43,980 bases of DNA from Gaiellales bacterium (GCA_036403155.1 DASWRM010000040.1:1-43980), one strand, 5' to 3'; shown: positions 21,797-31,231, numbered from the stretch's first letter. Made by a program: numbers and translations. Notes: generated by a model not told the origin, from the sequence alone.

Positions 21797-23173
21797 ATGA
21801 GCGCCGAGGCCCATGTCGAGATCGACCGCGCACGGCTGCGCCGGTTGATCGATCGCGAGCGGGGGACGTTCGCGGAACGCCATCCGCGGTCGCGGGAGCT
21901 GTATGCGGAGACGTCGAAGACGCTGCTCGGCGGCGTCCCGATGAGCTGGATGACGATGTGGGCGGGCGGCTTCCCGCTGTTCTTCTCCGATGCCAAGGGC
22001 GCACGGCTGACCGACGTCGACGGGCACACGTTCGTGGACTTCTGCCTCGGCGACACCGGGGCGATGGCGGGTCACGCGCCCGAGGCGACCGCGCGCGCGG
22101 TCGAGCGGCAGATCCGGCACGGGACGACCGTGATGCTGCCGACCGAGGACGCCGCCTGGGTCGGCGCCGAGCTGGTCCGCCGGTTCGGCCTCGACGCCTG
22201 GCAGTTCTCGCTCACCGCGACCGACGCGAACCGGTGGGTGCTGCGCATGGCGCGCGCCCTGACCGGCCGGCGCAAGATCCTTGTCTTCAACTACTGCTAC
22301 CACGGCACGGTCGACGAGACCGTGATCTCGATCGAGGACGGGGTGCCTCGCGCGCGACCTGGCAATGTGGGGCCGCCGGTCGACCCGACCGAGACCACGA
22401 AGGTCGTCGAGTTCAACGACATCGATGCGCTCCGGGCGGCGCTCGAGCCGGGCGACGTGGCCGCTGTGCTGGCCGAGCCGGCGTTGACCAACATCGGGAT
22501 CGTGCTCCCGGAGCCCGGCTACCACGATCTGCTTCGCGAGGTCACGCGAGAGACCGGCACGCTGCTCGTGATCGACGAGACGCACACCTTCAGCAGCGGC
22601 CCGGGCGGGTACACGGGTGCCCACGGCCTCGACCCCGACATGCTCACGATCGGAAAGTCGATCGCCGGTGGCGTGCCGATCGGCGCCTACGGGATGAGGA
22701 GGGAGCTGGCAGACGCGATCCTGTCGGCCGACGTCGACCTGGAGGACGTGGGCGGCGTCGGCGGCACGCTCGCGGGCAACGCGCTCTCCCTCGCTGCGGC
22801 CCGAGCGACGCTTGGCGAGGTGCTGACGGACGACGCGTTCGACGGCATGATCGCGCTGGCCGAACGCTACACCGCCGGCGTCCAGGAGGTGCTCGACAGC
22901 CGGCGCATGCCCTGGAACATCGTCCAGCTCGGGGCCCGCGCGGAGTACCGGTTCACCCCCCGGCCGCCACGCACCGGGGGCGAGTCGGCGGCCGCGCACG
23001 ACGGCGAGCTGGACGCCTACATGCACGTCTATCTGATGAACCGCGAGGTGCTGATCACCCCTTTCCACAACATGGCGCTGATGTGCCCGGCCACGACCGA
23101 GGCGGACGTCGACCGGCACACCCAGGTGTTCGCGGACGCGGTGGACGAACTGACCGGCGCGGGCGATGCCTGA
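21797..23173 (+). CDS. Class III PLP-dependent aminotransferase (glutamate-semialdehyde aminomutase-like)
   Basis: A 458-residue fold-type I PLP enzyme. Typical class-III blocks: [20 protein letters not shown] near 75-94, [11 protein letters not shown] near 176-186, [13 protein letters not shown] with the PLP-contacting Asp near 260, and the Schiff-base Lys in [16 protein letters not shown] near 294. It resembles glutamate-1-semialdehyde aminomutase in length, but is more likely an omega-transaminase. ATG 21797 lies 6 nt after TAGCGT (leaderless). Its end overlaps the SDR gene by 8 nt, so the two enzymes probably interconvert an amine, ketone and alcohol in sequence. Confidence 0.9.
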   Translation: MSAEAHVEIDRARLRRLIDRERGTFAERHPRSRELYAETSKTLLGGVPMSWMTMWAGGFPLFFSDAKGARLTDVDGHTFVDFCLGDTGAMAGHAPEATARAVERQIRHGTTVMLPTEDAAWVGAELVRRFGLDAWQFSLTATDANRWVLRMARALTGRRKILVFNYCYHGTVDETVISIEDGVPRARPGNVGPPVDPTETTKVVEFNDIDALRAALEPGDVAAVLAEPALTNIGIVLPEPGYHDLLREVTRETGTLLVIDETHTFSSGPGGYTGAHGLDPDMLTIGKSIAGGVPIGAYGMRRELADAILSADVDLEDVGGVGGTLAGNALSLAAARATLGEVLTDDAFDGMIALAERYTAGVQEVLDSRRMPWNIVQLGARAEYRFTPRPPRTGGESAAAHDGELDAYMHVYLMNREVLITPFHNMALMCPATTEADVDRHTQVFADAVDELTGAGDA

Positions 23174-23954
23174 CGGCCCCCTTGCGGGACGCGTCGCACT
23201 CGTCACCGGTGCCGGGTCGTCCGAGGGCATCGGGTTTGCGGCGGCGCGCCTGCTGGGAGGGCGCGGCGCGCGGATCGCGGTCACGTCGACCACCGACCGC
23301 ATCCATGACCGCCGCGCCGAGCTCGAGGCGGAGGGGGTGGAGGCGGCCTGCTTCGTCGCCGACCTCGTCACCTTCGCCGGCGCGGCCGCGCTGGTGGCCG
23401 CGGTGGTCGAGCGGTTCGGGCGGATCGACGTGCTCGTGAACAACGCGGGAATCGCACAGGTCGGCGAGGAGAGCGTCCTGCGCCCGTTCGCCGAGATGAC
23501 CGAGGAGCAGTGGGACCGCGACATCGCCGTGAACCTGAAGACTGCCGTTGCGACGACGCGCGCAGCGCTGCCGGGGATGATCGAGCGGGGCCACGGGCGC
23601 ATCGTCAACGTGTCGTCGGTGACCGGGCCGGTCGTCAGCTATCCGGGGAACTCGGGCTACAGCGCCGGCAAGGGTGGGATGGACGGGCTGACGCGCGCGC
23701 TGGCGATCGAGACCGGCCGCGCCGGGGTCACCGTCAACTCGGTGGCGCCGGGATGGATCGCGACCGGATCGTCGTCGCCGGAGGAGATCGAAGGCGGCCG
23801 CAACACACCGGTCGGCCGCCCCGGCCGCCCCGACGAGGTCGCGGAGCTGATCGCGTTCCTCGCGAGCGACGGAGCGAGCTACGTGACCGGGCGGTCGATC
23901 GTCGTCGACGGCGGCAACACGATCCAGGAGTTCAAGGGCACCTCGCCGCTCTGA
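23166..23954 (+). CDS. SDR family NAD(P)-dependent oxidoreductase (FabG-like)
   Basis: A 262-residue classical SDR: cofactor motif [17 protein letters not shown] near 13-29, NNAGIAQVG near 92, catalytic Ser in NVSSVTGPV and YSAGKGG with the Tyr-Lys pair near 167-171, then VAPGWIATG and the C-terminal end [20 protein letters not shown] 23166 overlaps the aminotransferase stop by 8 nt, so the gene pair is coupled. FabG-like, but a 3-oxoacyl-ACP role is unlikely in this context. Confidence 0.93.
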   Translation: MPDGPLAGRVALVTGAGSSEGIGFAAARLLGGRGARIAVTSTTDRIHDRRAELEAEGVEAACFVADLVTFAGAAALVAAVVERFGRIDVLVNNAGIAQVGEESVLRPFAEMTEEQWDRDIAVNLKTAVATTRAALPGMIERGHGRIVNVSSVTGPVVSYPGNSGYSAGKGGMDGLTRALAIETGRAGVTVNSVAPGWIATGSSSPEEIEGGRNTPVGRPGRPDEVAELIAFLASDGASYVTGRSIVVDGGNTIQEFKGTSPL

Positions 23955-24070
23955 GCGCCGTGGGGCTCCGACCCGCCATGGCGCCTGATGGCCACGTGAC
24001 AGGTCTGTGACCGCCGGCATGCGAGTCGGGTCTCCGCTCCCGCCGCGCCGCGTCCTGGTAGCGTGGCGTC

Positions 24071-24400
24071 ATGGACGAGATCATCATCTCCACGATGAAC
24101 GACCTGCCCGGGTACGAGGTGGTCGAGGTGCACGGCGAGGTCTTCGGCTTGATCGTTCGCGCGCGCAACGTGTTCTCCAATCTCGGCGCCGGATTGCGCA
24201 CGGTGTTCGGCGGCGAGGCGAAGGGCTACACGTCACTGCTCTCCGACAGCCGCAACCAGGCGGTTGAACGGCTGTCCGAAGCGGCGCGGGCCAAGGGCGC
24301 TAACGCGGTGCTGGCCATGCGCTTCGACTGCAACGAGATCGCCGACATCATGAGCGAGGTCGCCGCATACGGCACAGCGGTGACCGTCCGCAAACTCTAG
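24071..24400 (+). CDS. YbjQ family protein (heavy-metal-binding domain fold)
   Basis: A 109-residue YbjQ/UPF0145 protein: ISTMNDLPGYEVVEVHGEVF near 6-25, GLIVRARNVFSNLGAGLRTV, a central GEAKGYTSLLSDSRNQA and NAVLAMRFDC near 88-97. The function of these pentameric proteins is unknown, despite the metal-binding family name. ATG 24071 lies 6 nt after TAGCGT, nearly the same TAGCGTGGCG string as before the aminotransferase. The stop overlaps the convergent EamA gene by 4 nt. Confidence 0.92.
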   Translation: MDEIIISTMNDLPGYEVVEVHGEVFGLIVRARNVFSNLGAGLRTVFGGEAKGYTSLLSDSRNQAVERLSEAARAKGANAVLAMRFDCNEIADIMSEVAAYGTAVTVRKL

Positions 24401-25269
24401 TCGGGCACGACCGCATCCGGAGGCTCGGCTCCCGCGACCGCTGCTGCGCTCGCGACCATCACCAGCGCGATGCCGAGCCATTGCGCTGCGCTCAACCGCT
24501 GCCCGCGGATCGCCAGCCCGCTCAGCGCCGCGACGGCGGGGGCGACGCTCAGCACGAGTGCGTAGGTCGCCGACCGCAGCCGCCGCAGCGCCACCGCGTC
24601 AAGCGTCCCAGGAAGCGCCGTCGAGAGCAGGCCCACCGCCGCTCCCACCGCGAGCACCTTCAGCGACAGCAGGTCGGCGCCTGCGGTCGCCACGGCGACG
24701 GCAGCTGCCGGCACCGTGGCGATCACCATCGCGATCGCGAGGCCCTGCGCGCCGGGCAGGCGCCGCGCGTGGTGTGCTGACAGCGTGATGTACCCCGCCC
24801 AGCACGCGCCCGCGCCGAGCCCGAGCAGCACGCCGGCGGTGGTCACCGGCCCGTCCACGCCGTGCGCGAGCGCCAGCACCAGGACGCCGGGCACCGCCAG
24901 CGTGACCGCGGCGATGTCCCGTGCGCGACGCGAGCCGACGATAGCCACGGCGATCGGCCCGACCATCTCGAGCGCGACCGCGACCCCGAGCGGCACGCGA
25001 TCGATGGCCAGGTAGAAGCAGCCGTTCATCGCGGCGATCACCAGCCCGAATCCGATCAGCGGGCCGGCGGCGGCGCCACGCAGCGTGGAGCTGCCGGGAC
25101 GCGCCGTGCCGACCAGGAACGCGCTCGCACTGGCGAGCCGCAGCGCCACGACCGCGAGCGGGCCGACGCTCGCAAACAGCGTGATGGCGATGGCCGCGCC
25201 GGACTGCACCGACACCATTGCGAGCACCGTCGCCGCCACGCCGGCGAACAGGGACGACCGTGATCCCAC
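24397..25269 (-). CDS. EamA/RhtA-type drug/metabolite exporter
   Basis: A 290-residue protein with about ten hydrophobic segments in two EamA repeats. LASASAFLVGTARPG, LIGFGLVIAAMNGCFYLAID and LEMVGPIAVAIVGSR resemble the RhtA threonine/homoserine exporter family. It probably exports amino acids or similar metabolites. GTG 25269 lies 7 nt after TAGGCT read on the minus strand (leaderless). The gene tail overlaps ybjQ. Confidence 0.9.
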   Translation of the reverse strand: MGSRSSLFAGVAATVLAMVSVQSGAAIAITLFASVGPLAVVALRLASASAFLVGTARPGSSTLRGAAAGPLIGFGLVIAAMNGCFYLAIDRVPLGVAVALEMVGPIAVAIVGSRRARDIAAVTLAVPGVLVLALAHGVDGPVTTAGVLLGLGAGACWAGYITLSAHHARRLPGAQGLAIAMVIATVPAAAVAVATAGADLLSLKVLAVGAAVGLLSTALPGTLDAVALRRLRSATYALVLSVAPAVAALSGLAIRGQRLSAAQWLGIALVMVASAAAVAGAEPPDAVVPD

Positions 25270-25290
25270 GCCGGCAAGCCTAGATGCCGC

Positions 25291-25314
25291 TCGGCCGGGC
25301 GAGCGCCCGGCCGA
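25291..25314 (-). terminator. Hairpin terminator behind infA
   Basis: Palindrome TCGGCCGGGCG-AG-CGCCCGGCCGA, just downstream of the infA stop at 25322. The EamA promoter lies immediately beyond. Confidence 0.65.
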
Positions 25315-25321
25315 ACACCAC

Positions 25322-25543
25322 CTATCGAGCCCGGTACACGATCCGGCCGCGGTTCAGGTCGTACGGCGAGAGCTCCACCTTGACCCGGTCGCCGGGAAGG
25401 ATGCGAATCCTGTAGCGGCGCATCTTGCCGGCCGTGTAACCGATGGTGGTATGGCCGTTGTCCAGCTGGATCCGGAACATGCCGTTCCGCAGCGACTCGG
25501 TCACCTCACCCTCGAGCTCGATCTTCTCTTCCTTGACACTCAC
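25322..25543 (-). CDS. infA: Translation initiation factor IF-1
   Basis: A 73-residue OB-fold protein: [20 protein letters not shown], then [20 protein letters not shown] and [18 protein letters not shown]. It binds the 30S A site with IF-2 and IF-3. Start GTG 25543 has AGGGAGGA upstream. It follows the cold-shock gene by 16 nt, so the two are one operon. Normally infA lies by rpmJ/rpsM; this solitary copy beside csp may be an extra copy or a relocated single one, which this window cannot tell. Confidence 0.95.
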   Translation of the reverse strand: MSVKEEKIELEGEVTESLRNGMFRIQLDNGHTTIGYTAGKMRRYRIRILPGDRVKVELSPYDLNRGRIVYRAR

Positions 25544-25559
25544 AGCGTCCTCCCTTCGG

Positions 25560-25763
25560 TCAGACGAGCGTCACGGCGGTCGCCTCAGGGCCCTTCTGGC
25601 CTTCACGAGCCTCGAAGGTCACCTTGGCGCCCTCCGTCAGCGTCTTGAACCCTCCACCCTCGATCGAGCTGTAGTGCACGAACAGGTCCTTGCCGCCGTC
25701 GTCGGGGGCGATGAATCCGTACCCCTTGGCGTCGTTGAACCACTTGACGGTTCCAGTTGCCAT
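25560..25763 (-). CDS. Cold shock protein (CspA family)
   Basis: A 67-residue cold-shock domain: [20 protein letters not shown] with RNP1 (KGYGFI) and RNP2 (DLFVHY), then [20 protein letters not shown]. It binds single-stranded RNA and DNA and melts RNA structure. ATG 25763 has AAGGAGGTG just upstream. A leader of about 75 nt follows a TAGACT promoter, as in cold-shock transcripts. Co-transcribed with infA. Confidence 0.96.
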   Translation of the reverse strand: MATGTVKWFNDAKGYGFIAPDDGGKDLFVHYSSIEGGGFKTLTEGAKVTFEAREGQKGPEATAVTLV

Positions 25764-25850
25764 GTCACACCTCCTTCCATCTTCCACGAACGGGTCAGGA
25801 AGGCGAGACTGCGCAACCCAAACGAACGTTCCAGAACACACACCAGTCTA
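25764..25850 (-). promoter_or_regulatory. Promoter and 5' leader of csp-infA
   Basis: Extended -10 TGCTAGACT (TAGACT at 25850-25845), no clear -35, then a leader of about 75 nt to the ribosome-binding site. A thermosensing role like that of the E. coli cspA leader is possible but not shown. Confidence 0.5.
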
Positions 25851-25878
25851 GCACCGCCGGCGCCCGTTTCTCGGACGT

Positions 25879-26514
25879 TTAGGACGCCGCGGGAGGCGTC
25901 TCGGGCTCCATCGCAGCGCGGAACTCGGAGGCCGTGTTCACGTGGGGGAACGGCTCCTCGGGCACCGGCACGGCGAGTGCAGTGCACAGCGGCTCCCACC
26001 CGTCGCCGGGCTGCCACTCGACCAGCCTCCCGGCCGGCACCTCGCGGCGCACGCGGTCGTTGTGCCGCTCGTAGGCCTCGATCACCGCGTCCCGTTCCGG
26101 CCACCCAGGGCAGAACGCCTGAAGCATCGGCGTGACCATCGCGCGCGTTCGCGCCTGCTGCTCGTGACGCGGCGGCTGGGACACGGCGTGCGCGATCGTC
26201 TGCTCGATGCTGGCCCACCAGGCCGCGGGGCTGGAGCGTACGGAGAGCAGCACCGGCGCCTCGGGATACGCGGCCGCAAGCTGCTCCCAGTACGCGCAGG
26301 CCGGCCAGTCGACGGTCGCTCCGTACCCCGCGAGCAGCGCGTCCCATTCCGGAAAGGATCCCTCGCCCGCGGCCTTCCATGCGGCGACGTGGTCGTCCTT
26401 CCCGAACACCTCGGACATGTGGTAACACGGCTCCCCGATGAGCCGCTCGAGCGCCAGCTTCAGCGAGTGCGTCCCCGTCCTGCCGAGCCCGGCTCCGACC
26501 ATCCTCAAGGGCAT
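25879..26514 (-). CDS. Sulfotransferase family protein
   Basis: A 211-residue protein with the 5'-phosphosulfate loop GAGLGRTGTHSLKLALERL near residues 7-25, and VLLSVRSSPAAWWASIEQT near 88-106, the 3'-phosphate contact strand typical of PAPS sulfotransferases. A YERHNDRVRREVP helix and a C-terminal EPFPHVNTASEFR follow. It transfers sulfate from PAPS to a small hydroxylated acceptor not identifiable here. ATG 26514 has GAGGAGGT upstream; GTG 26535 would add seven residues. TAGGAT further up may be its -10. Confidence 0.88.
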   Translation of the reverse strand: MPLRMVGAGLGRTGTHSLKLALERLIGEPCYHMSEVFGKDDHVAAWKAAGEGSFPEWDALLAGYGATVDWPACAYWEQLAAAYPEAPVLLSVRSSPAAWWASIEQTIAHAVSQPPRHEQQARTRAMVTPMLQAFCPGWPERDAVIEAYERHNDRVRREVPAGRLVEWQPGDGWEPLCTALAVPVPEEPFPHVNTASEFRAAMEPETPPAAS

Positions 26515-26578
26515 CGCGACCTCCTCGTCGGCCACGATCCTAACCGCGCCGCCTGGGCGGCGGCCAGGCGATGGGCGC

Positions 26579-26609
26579 GCCGGCCCCCCGCACTGTGCGG
26601 GGAGCCGGC
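26579..26609 (-). terminator. Hairpin terminator behind the secreted-protein gene
   Basis: GCCGGC (26579-26584), inner stem CCCCGCA with TGCGGGG, and GCCGGC (26604-26609), immediately after the stop of the gene ending at 26617. Confidence 0.65.
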
Positions 26610-26616
26610 GGCAGCG

Positions 26617-27339
26617 CTACGGCCGGTGAAACCGCACGAGGCTCGCGACCTCGGGCGGCCCCTCCGCCGTGAGCTCCTTCACGACGCCGATGCCCCTGAC
26701 GTAGGACTTGCGGTCGATGACGAACGGCTCCAGCCGCGACCACTCGAGCGTCAGGGCCGTGTGCCGGAACGTCCCATACGGCACCGAGACGCGCTGGTCG
26801 AGGTCGACCAGCCAGTACTGGTCCTCGGCATGGCCGCGCCAGTACTCCTGGCGGTGCGCGTCGCCGACCCGCGGATGCGCTGTCATGACGATCCCCGGCC
26901 GGGCTCCGTGCACGCCGGCCTGCCAGCTTCCCGAGGTATCGACTTGGCCCTCGGTGTAGTCCGCCGTCCGCTCGCCGAAGTACCACACGTTCCCGGCACG
27001 GTCCTGGGCGTACCAGTCCTGCGTGCGCTCGAGCACCTTCCCGGCGCGGTTCGTCGCCACGTCGCTGACGACGGTGCACCGAACGCCGAGAATCGTCTTC
27101 GTGCGGCGCGTCGCGCGCACGACGTCGCGCTGCGCCTGGCCGTCCTTCACGCCGCGGTACACCCAGACCGACCCGGGTAGCCATGGGAGGTAGGGGTTCG
27201 TGATCCCGCGGACGAACCGGGACGGGTCGACGACCTTCGGCCGTGCCGCCGCGTGCGCCCCGTCCCGGGCGACGGCGATCCCGCCGATTGCGACCGCCCC
27301 CGCAACCGCGACGACGGCGATGGTGTGCATGGCTCTCAT
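26617..27339 (-). CDS. Secreted hypothetical protein
   Basis: A 240-residue protein with a signal peptide (hydrophobic TIAVVAVAGAVAIGGIAVA near 6-24, probable cleavage after AHA). The mature part has FVRGITNPYLPWLPGSVWVY, DWYAQDRAGNVWYFGE and REYWRGHAEDQYWLVD-like aromatic stretches, suggesting a beta-rich extracytoplasmic domain. No named family is recognised. ATG 27339 has AAGGAGG upstream; ATG 27330 is alternative. It is divergent from the two-component system at 27467, a common setting for a regulated secreted protein. Confidence 0.8.
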   Translation of the reverse strand: MRAMHTIAVVAVAGAVAIGGIAVARDGAHAAARPKVVDPSRFVRGITNPYLPWLPGSVWVYRGVKDGQAQRDVVRATRRTKTILGVRCTVVSDVATNRAGKVLERTQDWYAQDRAGNVWYFGERTADYTEGQVDTSGSWQAGVHGARPGIVMTAHPRVGDAHRQEYWRGHAEDQYWLVDLDQRVSVPYGTFRHTALTLEWSRLEPFVIDRKSYVRGIGVVKELTAEGPPEVASLVRFHRP

Positions 27340-27466
27340 CTCGCCTCCTTGCTGTGGTGGTTGCAGAAGGGTGCTCGCGGATGCTGAACGCGCGATGAAA
27401 TCGGGCCGGCGGATTTCGCACCGTCGCTGCCGGCCCGCCGTACACTGGATGCAGAGGAGGTGGCAC

Positions 27467-28159
27467 ATGCGTGTGCTCGTCGTCGAGGACGCCACCCGGC
27501 TGCGGGAGATCATGGTTCGGCGGCTCCGCGAGGAGGGATACGCGGCCGACGCGACCGGCCTGGGAAGGGAGGGGCTCGCGCTCGCCGCCGCCGCGGCGTA
27601 CGACGCGATCATCCTCGACCTGCGTCTGCCCGACATCGACGGGATCGACCTCTGCGCGGGACTGCGGCAACGCGGCTGCCCGGCGCCGGTGCTCATGCTG
27701 ACGGCCCGGGACACCGTCGCTGACCGCGTTGCCGGGCTGGACGCCGGCGCCGACGACTACCTCGCCAAGCCGTTCGACTTCGCCGAGCTGTTCGCGCGGC
27801 TGCGCGCGCTCACCCGCCGCCCGGTCGGCGAACGGCCGGCGGTGATCCGCGTCGGCGACCTCGAGCTCGATCCCGCGGCGCGTGTCGTGTCCCGTGCGGA
27901 CACGCCGATCGACCTGACCTCGAAGGAGTTCGCGCTGCTCGAGTACCTGATGCGAAACCGGCACGCCGCGTTGACCCGCGATCAGCTGATCGACGCTGTC
28001 TGGGACGGGTCGTATCGCGGCGAGTCGAACATCGTCGAGGTCTACATCGGCCGGCTGCGCGACAAGATCGACCGACCGTTCGGCGTTGCCTCGGTGGCGA
28101 CCGTGCGTGGAGTCGGATACCGGATCGTGGAGGGCGGCTCTGTCGCGCATATCGCTTAG
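27467..28159 (+). CDS. OmpR/PhoB-type response regulator
   Basis: A 230-residue two-domain regulator. Receiver: VVEDATRLREIM, phospho-acceptor Asp in IILDLRLPDIDGID (about 51), conserved Thr in MLTARD, Lys in YLAKPFDFAELF. C-terminal winged helix: IRVGDLELDPAARVVSR, LTSKEFALLEYLMRN, VEVYIGRLRDKID, TVRGVGYRI. ATG 27467 has GAGGAGG upstream and TACACT (27441-27446) as -10. Its 3' end overlaps the histidine kinase gene. Confidence 0.95.
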   Translation: MRVLVVEDATRLREIMVRRLREEGYAADATGLGREGLALAAAAAYDAIILDLRLPDIDGIDLCAGLRQRGCPAPVLMLTARDTVADRVAGLDAGADDYLAKPFDFAELFARLRALTRRPVGERPAVIRVGDLELDPAARVVSRADTPIDLTSKEFALLEYLMRNRHAALTRDQLIDAVWDGSYRGESNIVEVYIGRLRDKIDRPFGVASVATVRGVGYRIVEGGSVAHIA

Positions 28160-29510
28160 GGCACGGCTGACGCTCGCCTTCGCGGCCGGAATGACGGCAG
28201 TGTCGATCGGCGTCGCGGCGTTCGTCTACGTCCAGGTGCGGGGCGATCTCCGCCACCAGGTCGATCTCGGGCTGCGGGCGCGCGCCCAGGCGCTGGTGGC
28301 CCGGCCGGGCGACCTCGGCCGCCTGCGCATGACGAGCGGATCGCTCGCCGACAACGACGAGTCGTTCGCGCAGCTGCTGGGGGCGGACGGGCGCGTGCTC
28401 GGGGCGACGAAGTCGGTCGCATCGGCGCCCCTGCTCGCGGCCGGCGCGCTCGGCGGCTCGCACCCGTGGCTGGTCGACCGGCGGCCGGCCGGCCTCGACC
28501 CGTCGCGGCTGCTGGTCGTGCCGTTGAGCGTCCACGGGCGGCCGGCGTTCCTCGTCGTCGGCGCAACGCTGAGCGACACCAGCGAGGCCCTGTCCCGCCT
28601 GCTGCTCCTGCTCGCGGCCGCGCTTCCCGCCGCGCTGGTCGTCTCGTCGGCGGTCGGGTGGTGGCTTGCCGGTGCGGCGCTCGCTCCCGTGCGGCGGATG
28701 AGCGAGGAGGCTGCGGCGGTCGAGGCCGGCCAGCCCGGACGCCGGCTGGCGGTTCCGCGCTCGGACGAGGGGCTGGCCCGGCTGGCGGCCACGCTGAACG
28801 AGACGTTCGACCGGCTTCAGGAGGCGGTCGACCGAGAGCACGCCTTCGCCGCCAACGCGAGCCACGAGCTGCGCACGCCGCTGACGATCTTGAGGGCCGA
28901 GGTGGACACCGCGCTCTCGCGGCCCCGGTCAGCGGACGAGCTGCGAGCCGCACTGACGTCGGCGGCGGCCGAGGTCGAACAGCTGATCCGCATCGCGGAG
29001 GGCCTGCTGGTCATCGCCCGCACGAGTGACGGCCGACTCCCCATCGAGCGGCGCGCAACATCGGTGCGCGCCGCGGTCGAGGAGCGGGTAGCGGCCTTCG
29101 CCGGCCGGGCGCAGGCGAACGGGGTCGCGCTGGCCGCGGCCGCCGACGACGTGGCGGCCGACCTCGATCCGCTCCGGTTCCGCCAGGCCGTCGACAACCT
29201 GCTCGACAACGCTGTGCGGCATGCCCGCACGGAGGTACGGGTCGCCGCCACCGTCACGGACGCCGGGGTCGTGGTCGCCGTGCGCGACGATGGACCTGGA
29301 TTCACGGAGGCAGCGCTGGGCGCCGCGTTCCAGCCGTTCAACCGGGCGGCCGACAACCCGGACGGCGCAGGTCTCGGGCTGGCGCTGGCGCGGGCCGTTG
29401 CGGAGGCGCACGGCGGCACGGCCAGCGCACGGAATACGAGCGGCGGAGGCGCCGAGATCACCCTCGTCGTGCCTGCGGCGGTGCGGCCGCCCGCCCCCTC
29501 ACGCACCTGA
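28107..29510 (+). CDS. Sensor histidine kinase
   Basis: About 467 residues. Transmembrane helix 1 LTLAFAAGMTAVSIGVAAFV, an extracytoplasmic domain of some 130 residues, helix 2 LLLLLAAALPAALVVSSAVG, HAMP (about 200-250), HisKA with phospho-His in ANASHELRTPLTILRAEV, and HATPase with N box DNLLDNAVRHA, G1 DDGPGF, G2 GAGLGLALA. It phosphorylates the response regulator encoded before it. GTG 28107 gives a 53-nt overlap with that gene; a CTG at 28140 is the only shorter choice. The 3' end overlaps the convergent YcaQ-like gene by 12 nt. Confidence 0.93.
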   Translation: MESDTGSWRAALSRISLRARLTLAFAAGMTAVSIGVAAFVYVQVRGDLRHQVDLGLRARAQALVARPGDLGRLRMTSGSLADNDESFAQLLGADGRVLGATKSVASAPLLAAGALGGSHPWLVDRRPAGLDPSRLLVVPLSVHGRPAFLVVGATLSDTSEALSRLLLLLAAALPAALVVSSAVGWWLAGAALAPVRRMSEEAAAVEAGQPGRRLAVPRSDEGLARLAATLNETFDRLQEAVDREHAFAANASHELRTPLTILRAEVDTALSRPRSADELRAALTSAAAEVEQLIRIAEGLLVIARTSDGRLPIERRATSVRAAVEERVAAFAGRAQANGVALAAAADDVAADLDPLRFRQAVDNLLDNAVRHARTEVRVAATVTDAGVVVAVRDDGPGFTEAALGAAFQPFNRAADNPDGAGLGLALARAVAEAHGGTASARNTSGGGAEITLVVPAAVRPPAPSRT

Positions 29511-30512
29511 TACGAGCGTGGCGCCGAGCCACCGCGCCAGGCTGCGCAGCACGGGCCCGAGCGAGGCGGGCCGCACACCCGGCTCCCACCACACCCCGCG
29601 CACCGCGAGCTGCCCCGTGCGCCGGTCGTGCACCGGTTCGATGCGCCCGATCACGCGGTCGCCCCGGAGGATCGGCAGCACGTAGTACCCGTACTCGCGC
29701 TTTGCCGGCGGCACGTACATCTCCAGCCGGTAGTGGAAGTCCCAGAGCGCCTCCGCGCGGTCGCGGTCGTGGATCAGGCGGTCGAACGGCGAGAGCAACG
29801 TCAGCCGGCGGCCGACCGGTGCGGCGACCGCGTCCGGGTGTGCCAGCCAGCGTCCGCGGACGAGCCGCACGCCCTGCGCTTGGAACCGGCGCTCGTCGAT
29901 GAGCCGCTCCGCCTCCGGCCACGGCAGCGGCTCGGCATCGCCGTACCAGCGCTCGGCGAGATCCCACAACCGCTGGTTGCCACGGCGGCCGACGACGGCC
30001 ACCTCGCCACCGGCGTTCAGAACCTGAAGCATCAGTCCCACCTTCCGCTCGCCCCACCACCGGTGGGGGGCTCTCCCGGCCGGCGCGTGGTCGTCGATCT
30101 CGCGGGAGAGCAGCGGCCCGCGCTGCTCGAGCTCGTCCAGGACGTAGCGCCGGAACTCGGCATTCTCCGCAAGGTGCTGCGCGCGCCAGCGCGCCCGGCT
30201 GTCCGATTCCGGTGGGAGTCGCATGCGGGCGAGCAGGAGGGGCAGGTCCTCGGCCGGCCACAGGAAGGCGTTCCACTCGATCAGCGAGCGCTCGTCCCAC
30301 AGCAGCCGGTCCAGCTCCGCCCGGTCATAGGACGGTCCGAGCCGGCTCCAGAGCACCAGGTGCTGGGGCGGCGCGACGGTCGAGATGGGGTCGAGCTGGA
30401 GGAACCCGAGCCGGCGGACGGTGGTCAGCACGTCGGTCGCCGAGCCGTCCAGCAACTGTGCGCGCACGGCGATCTGCCGCGCCTCGCCGATGCTCACCTC
30501 CACGGGCTCCAT
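29499..30512 (-). CDS. Winged-helix YcaQ/AlkX-type DNA glycosylase
   Basis: A 337-residue HTH_42/YcaQ family protein. N-terminal winged helix with LGFLQLDPIS near 35-44; the Q-L-D here corresponds to the QxD catalytic motif of AlkX (YcaQ) crosslink-repair glycosylases. WNAFLWPAEDLPLLLARM, LLSPFDRLIHDRDR and YYVLPILRGDRVIGRIEP are other family blocks. It is predicted to remove alkylated bases or unhook interstrand crosslinks. ATG 30512 lies 6 nt after TACGAT (leaderless). Confidence 0.9.
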   Translation of the reverse strand: MEPVEVSIGEARQIAVRAQLLDGSATDVLTTVRRLGFLQLDPISTVAPPQHLVLWSRLGPSYDRAELDRLLWDERSLIEWNAFLWPAEDLPLLLARMRLPPESDSRARWRAQHLAENAEFRRYVLDELEQRGPLLSREIDDHAPAGRAPHRWWGERKVGLMLQVLNAGGEVAVVGRRGNQRLWDLAERWYGDAEPLPWPEAERLIDERRFQAQGVRLVRGRWLAHPDAVAAPVGRRLTLLSPFDRLIHDRDRAEALWDFHYRLEMYVPPAKREYGYYVLPILRGDRVIGRIEPVHDRRTGQLAVRGVWWEPGVRPASLGPVLRSLARWLGATLVSGA

Positions 30513-30592
30513 CGGCCGATCGTAGTCACGGATGGGGGAGGCTGCTGCGCCGGTCGCGCTCGAGCGCCCCCAGGCGGCGGTACCATGCCAGC

Positions 30593-31231
30593 GTGGCGCA
30601 CTCGGTCACTATCCGGGCAACGCACGATCCCCGCGAGCGCTTGGAACGTCGGGCGAAGCTGCTTGCCTGGGGCGGCAACGCGTGGCATGTGGTCGAGTTC
30701 GCCGTCGCGATCACCGCGGGAGTCGCGGCCGGGTCGGTCGCGCTGGTGGCCTTCGGCATCGACAGCCTGATCGAGCTGCTGGCGGGAGGCGTCATCGTCT
30801 GGCTGTTCACCGGTGGACGAGGCCAGTCGCGGTCGGCCGAGCGCAGGGCGCAGCAGATGGTCGCGGTGTCGTTCTACGCGCTGGCCGCCTACGTGATGGT
30901 CGAGTCCGTCCGTTCACTCATGGGCGGACATCCCGAGACCAGCTGGGCCGGAATCGGCCTCGCGCTTGTCACGGCGCCGACCATGCCGTTGCTCGCCCGC
31001 GCCAAGCGGCGCGTCGGCCAAGCCCTGGAGTCGCGAGCCACCCAGAGTGAGGGGCAGCAGAACATGATCTGCGCGTACCTCTCGATCGCCTTACTCGTCG
31101 GCTTGGGAGGCAACGCGCTGCTGGGTTGGTGGTGGGCCGATCCACTCGCCGGCCTGGTCATCGCTGCGGTGGCGATGCGCGAAGGCCGTCAAGCGTGGCG
31201 CGGCGACGCGGCCTGCGGGTGCTGCTCCTGA
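30593..31231 (+). CDS. Cation-efflux-like transporter (CDF family)
   Basis: A 212-residue protein with about six membrane helices: VEFAVAITAGVAAGSVALVA, IDSLIELLAGGVIVWLF, MVAVSFYALAAYVMVESV, a helix from AGIGLALVTAPTMPLLA, and two near the end (YLSIALLVGLGGNALLGW, DPLAGLVIAAVAM). The FGIDSLIELL motif and the DPL in the last helix match CDF metal sites, though the usual cytoplasmic domain is missing. It ends in CGCCS, which may bind metal. GTG 30593 lies 6 nt after TACCAT (leaderless). Confidence 0.85.
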   Translation: MAHSVTIRATHDPRERLERRAKLLAWGGNAWHVVEFAVAITAGVAAGSVALVAFGIDSLIELLAGGVIVWLFTGGRGQSRSAERRAQQMVAVSFYALAAYVMVESVRSLMGGHPETSWAGIGLALVTAPTMPLLARAKRRVGQALESRATQSEGQQNMICAYLSIALLVGLGGNALLGWWWADPLAGLVIAAVAMREGRQAWRGDAACGCCS

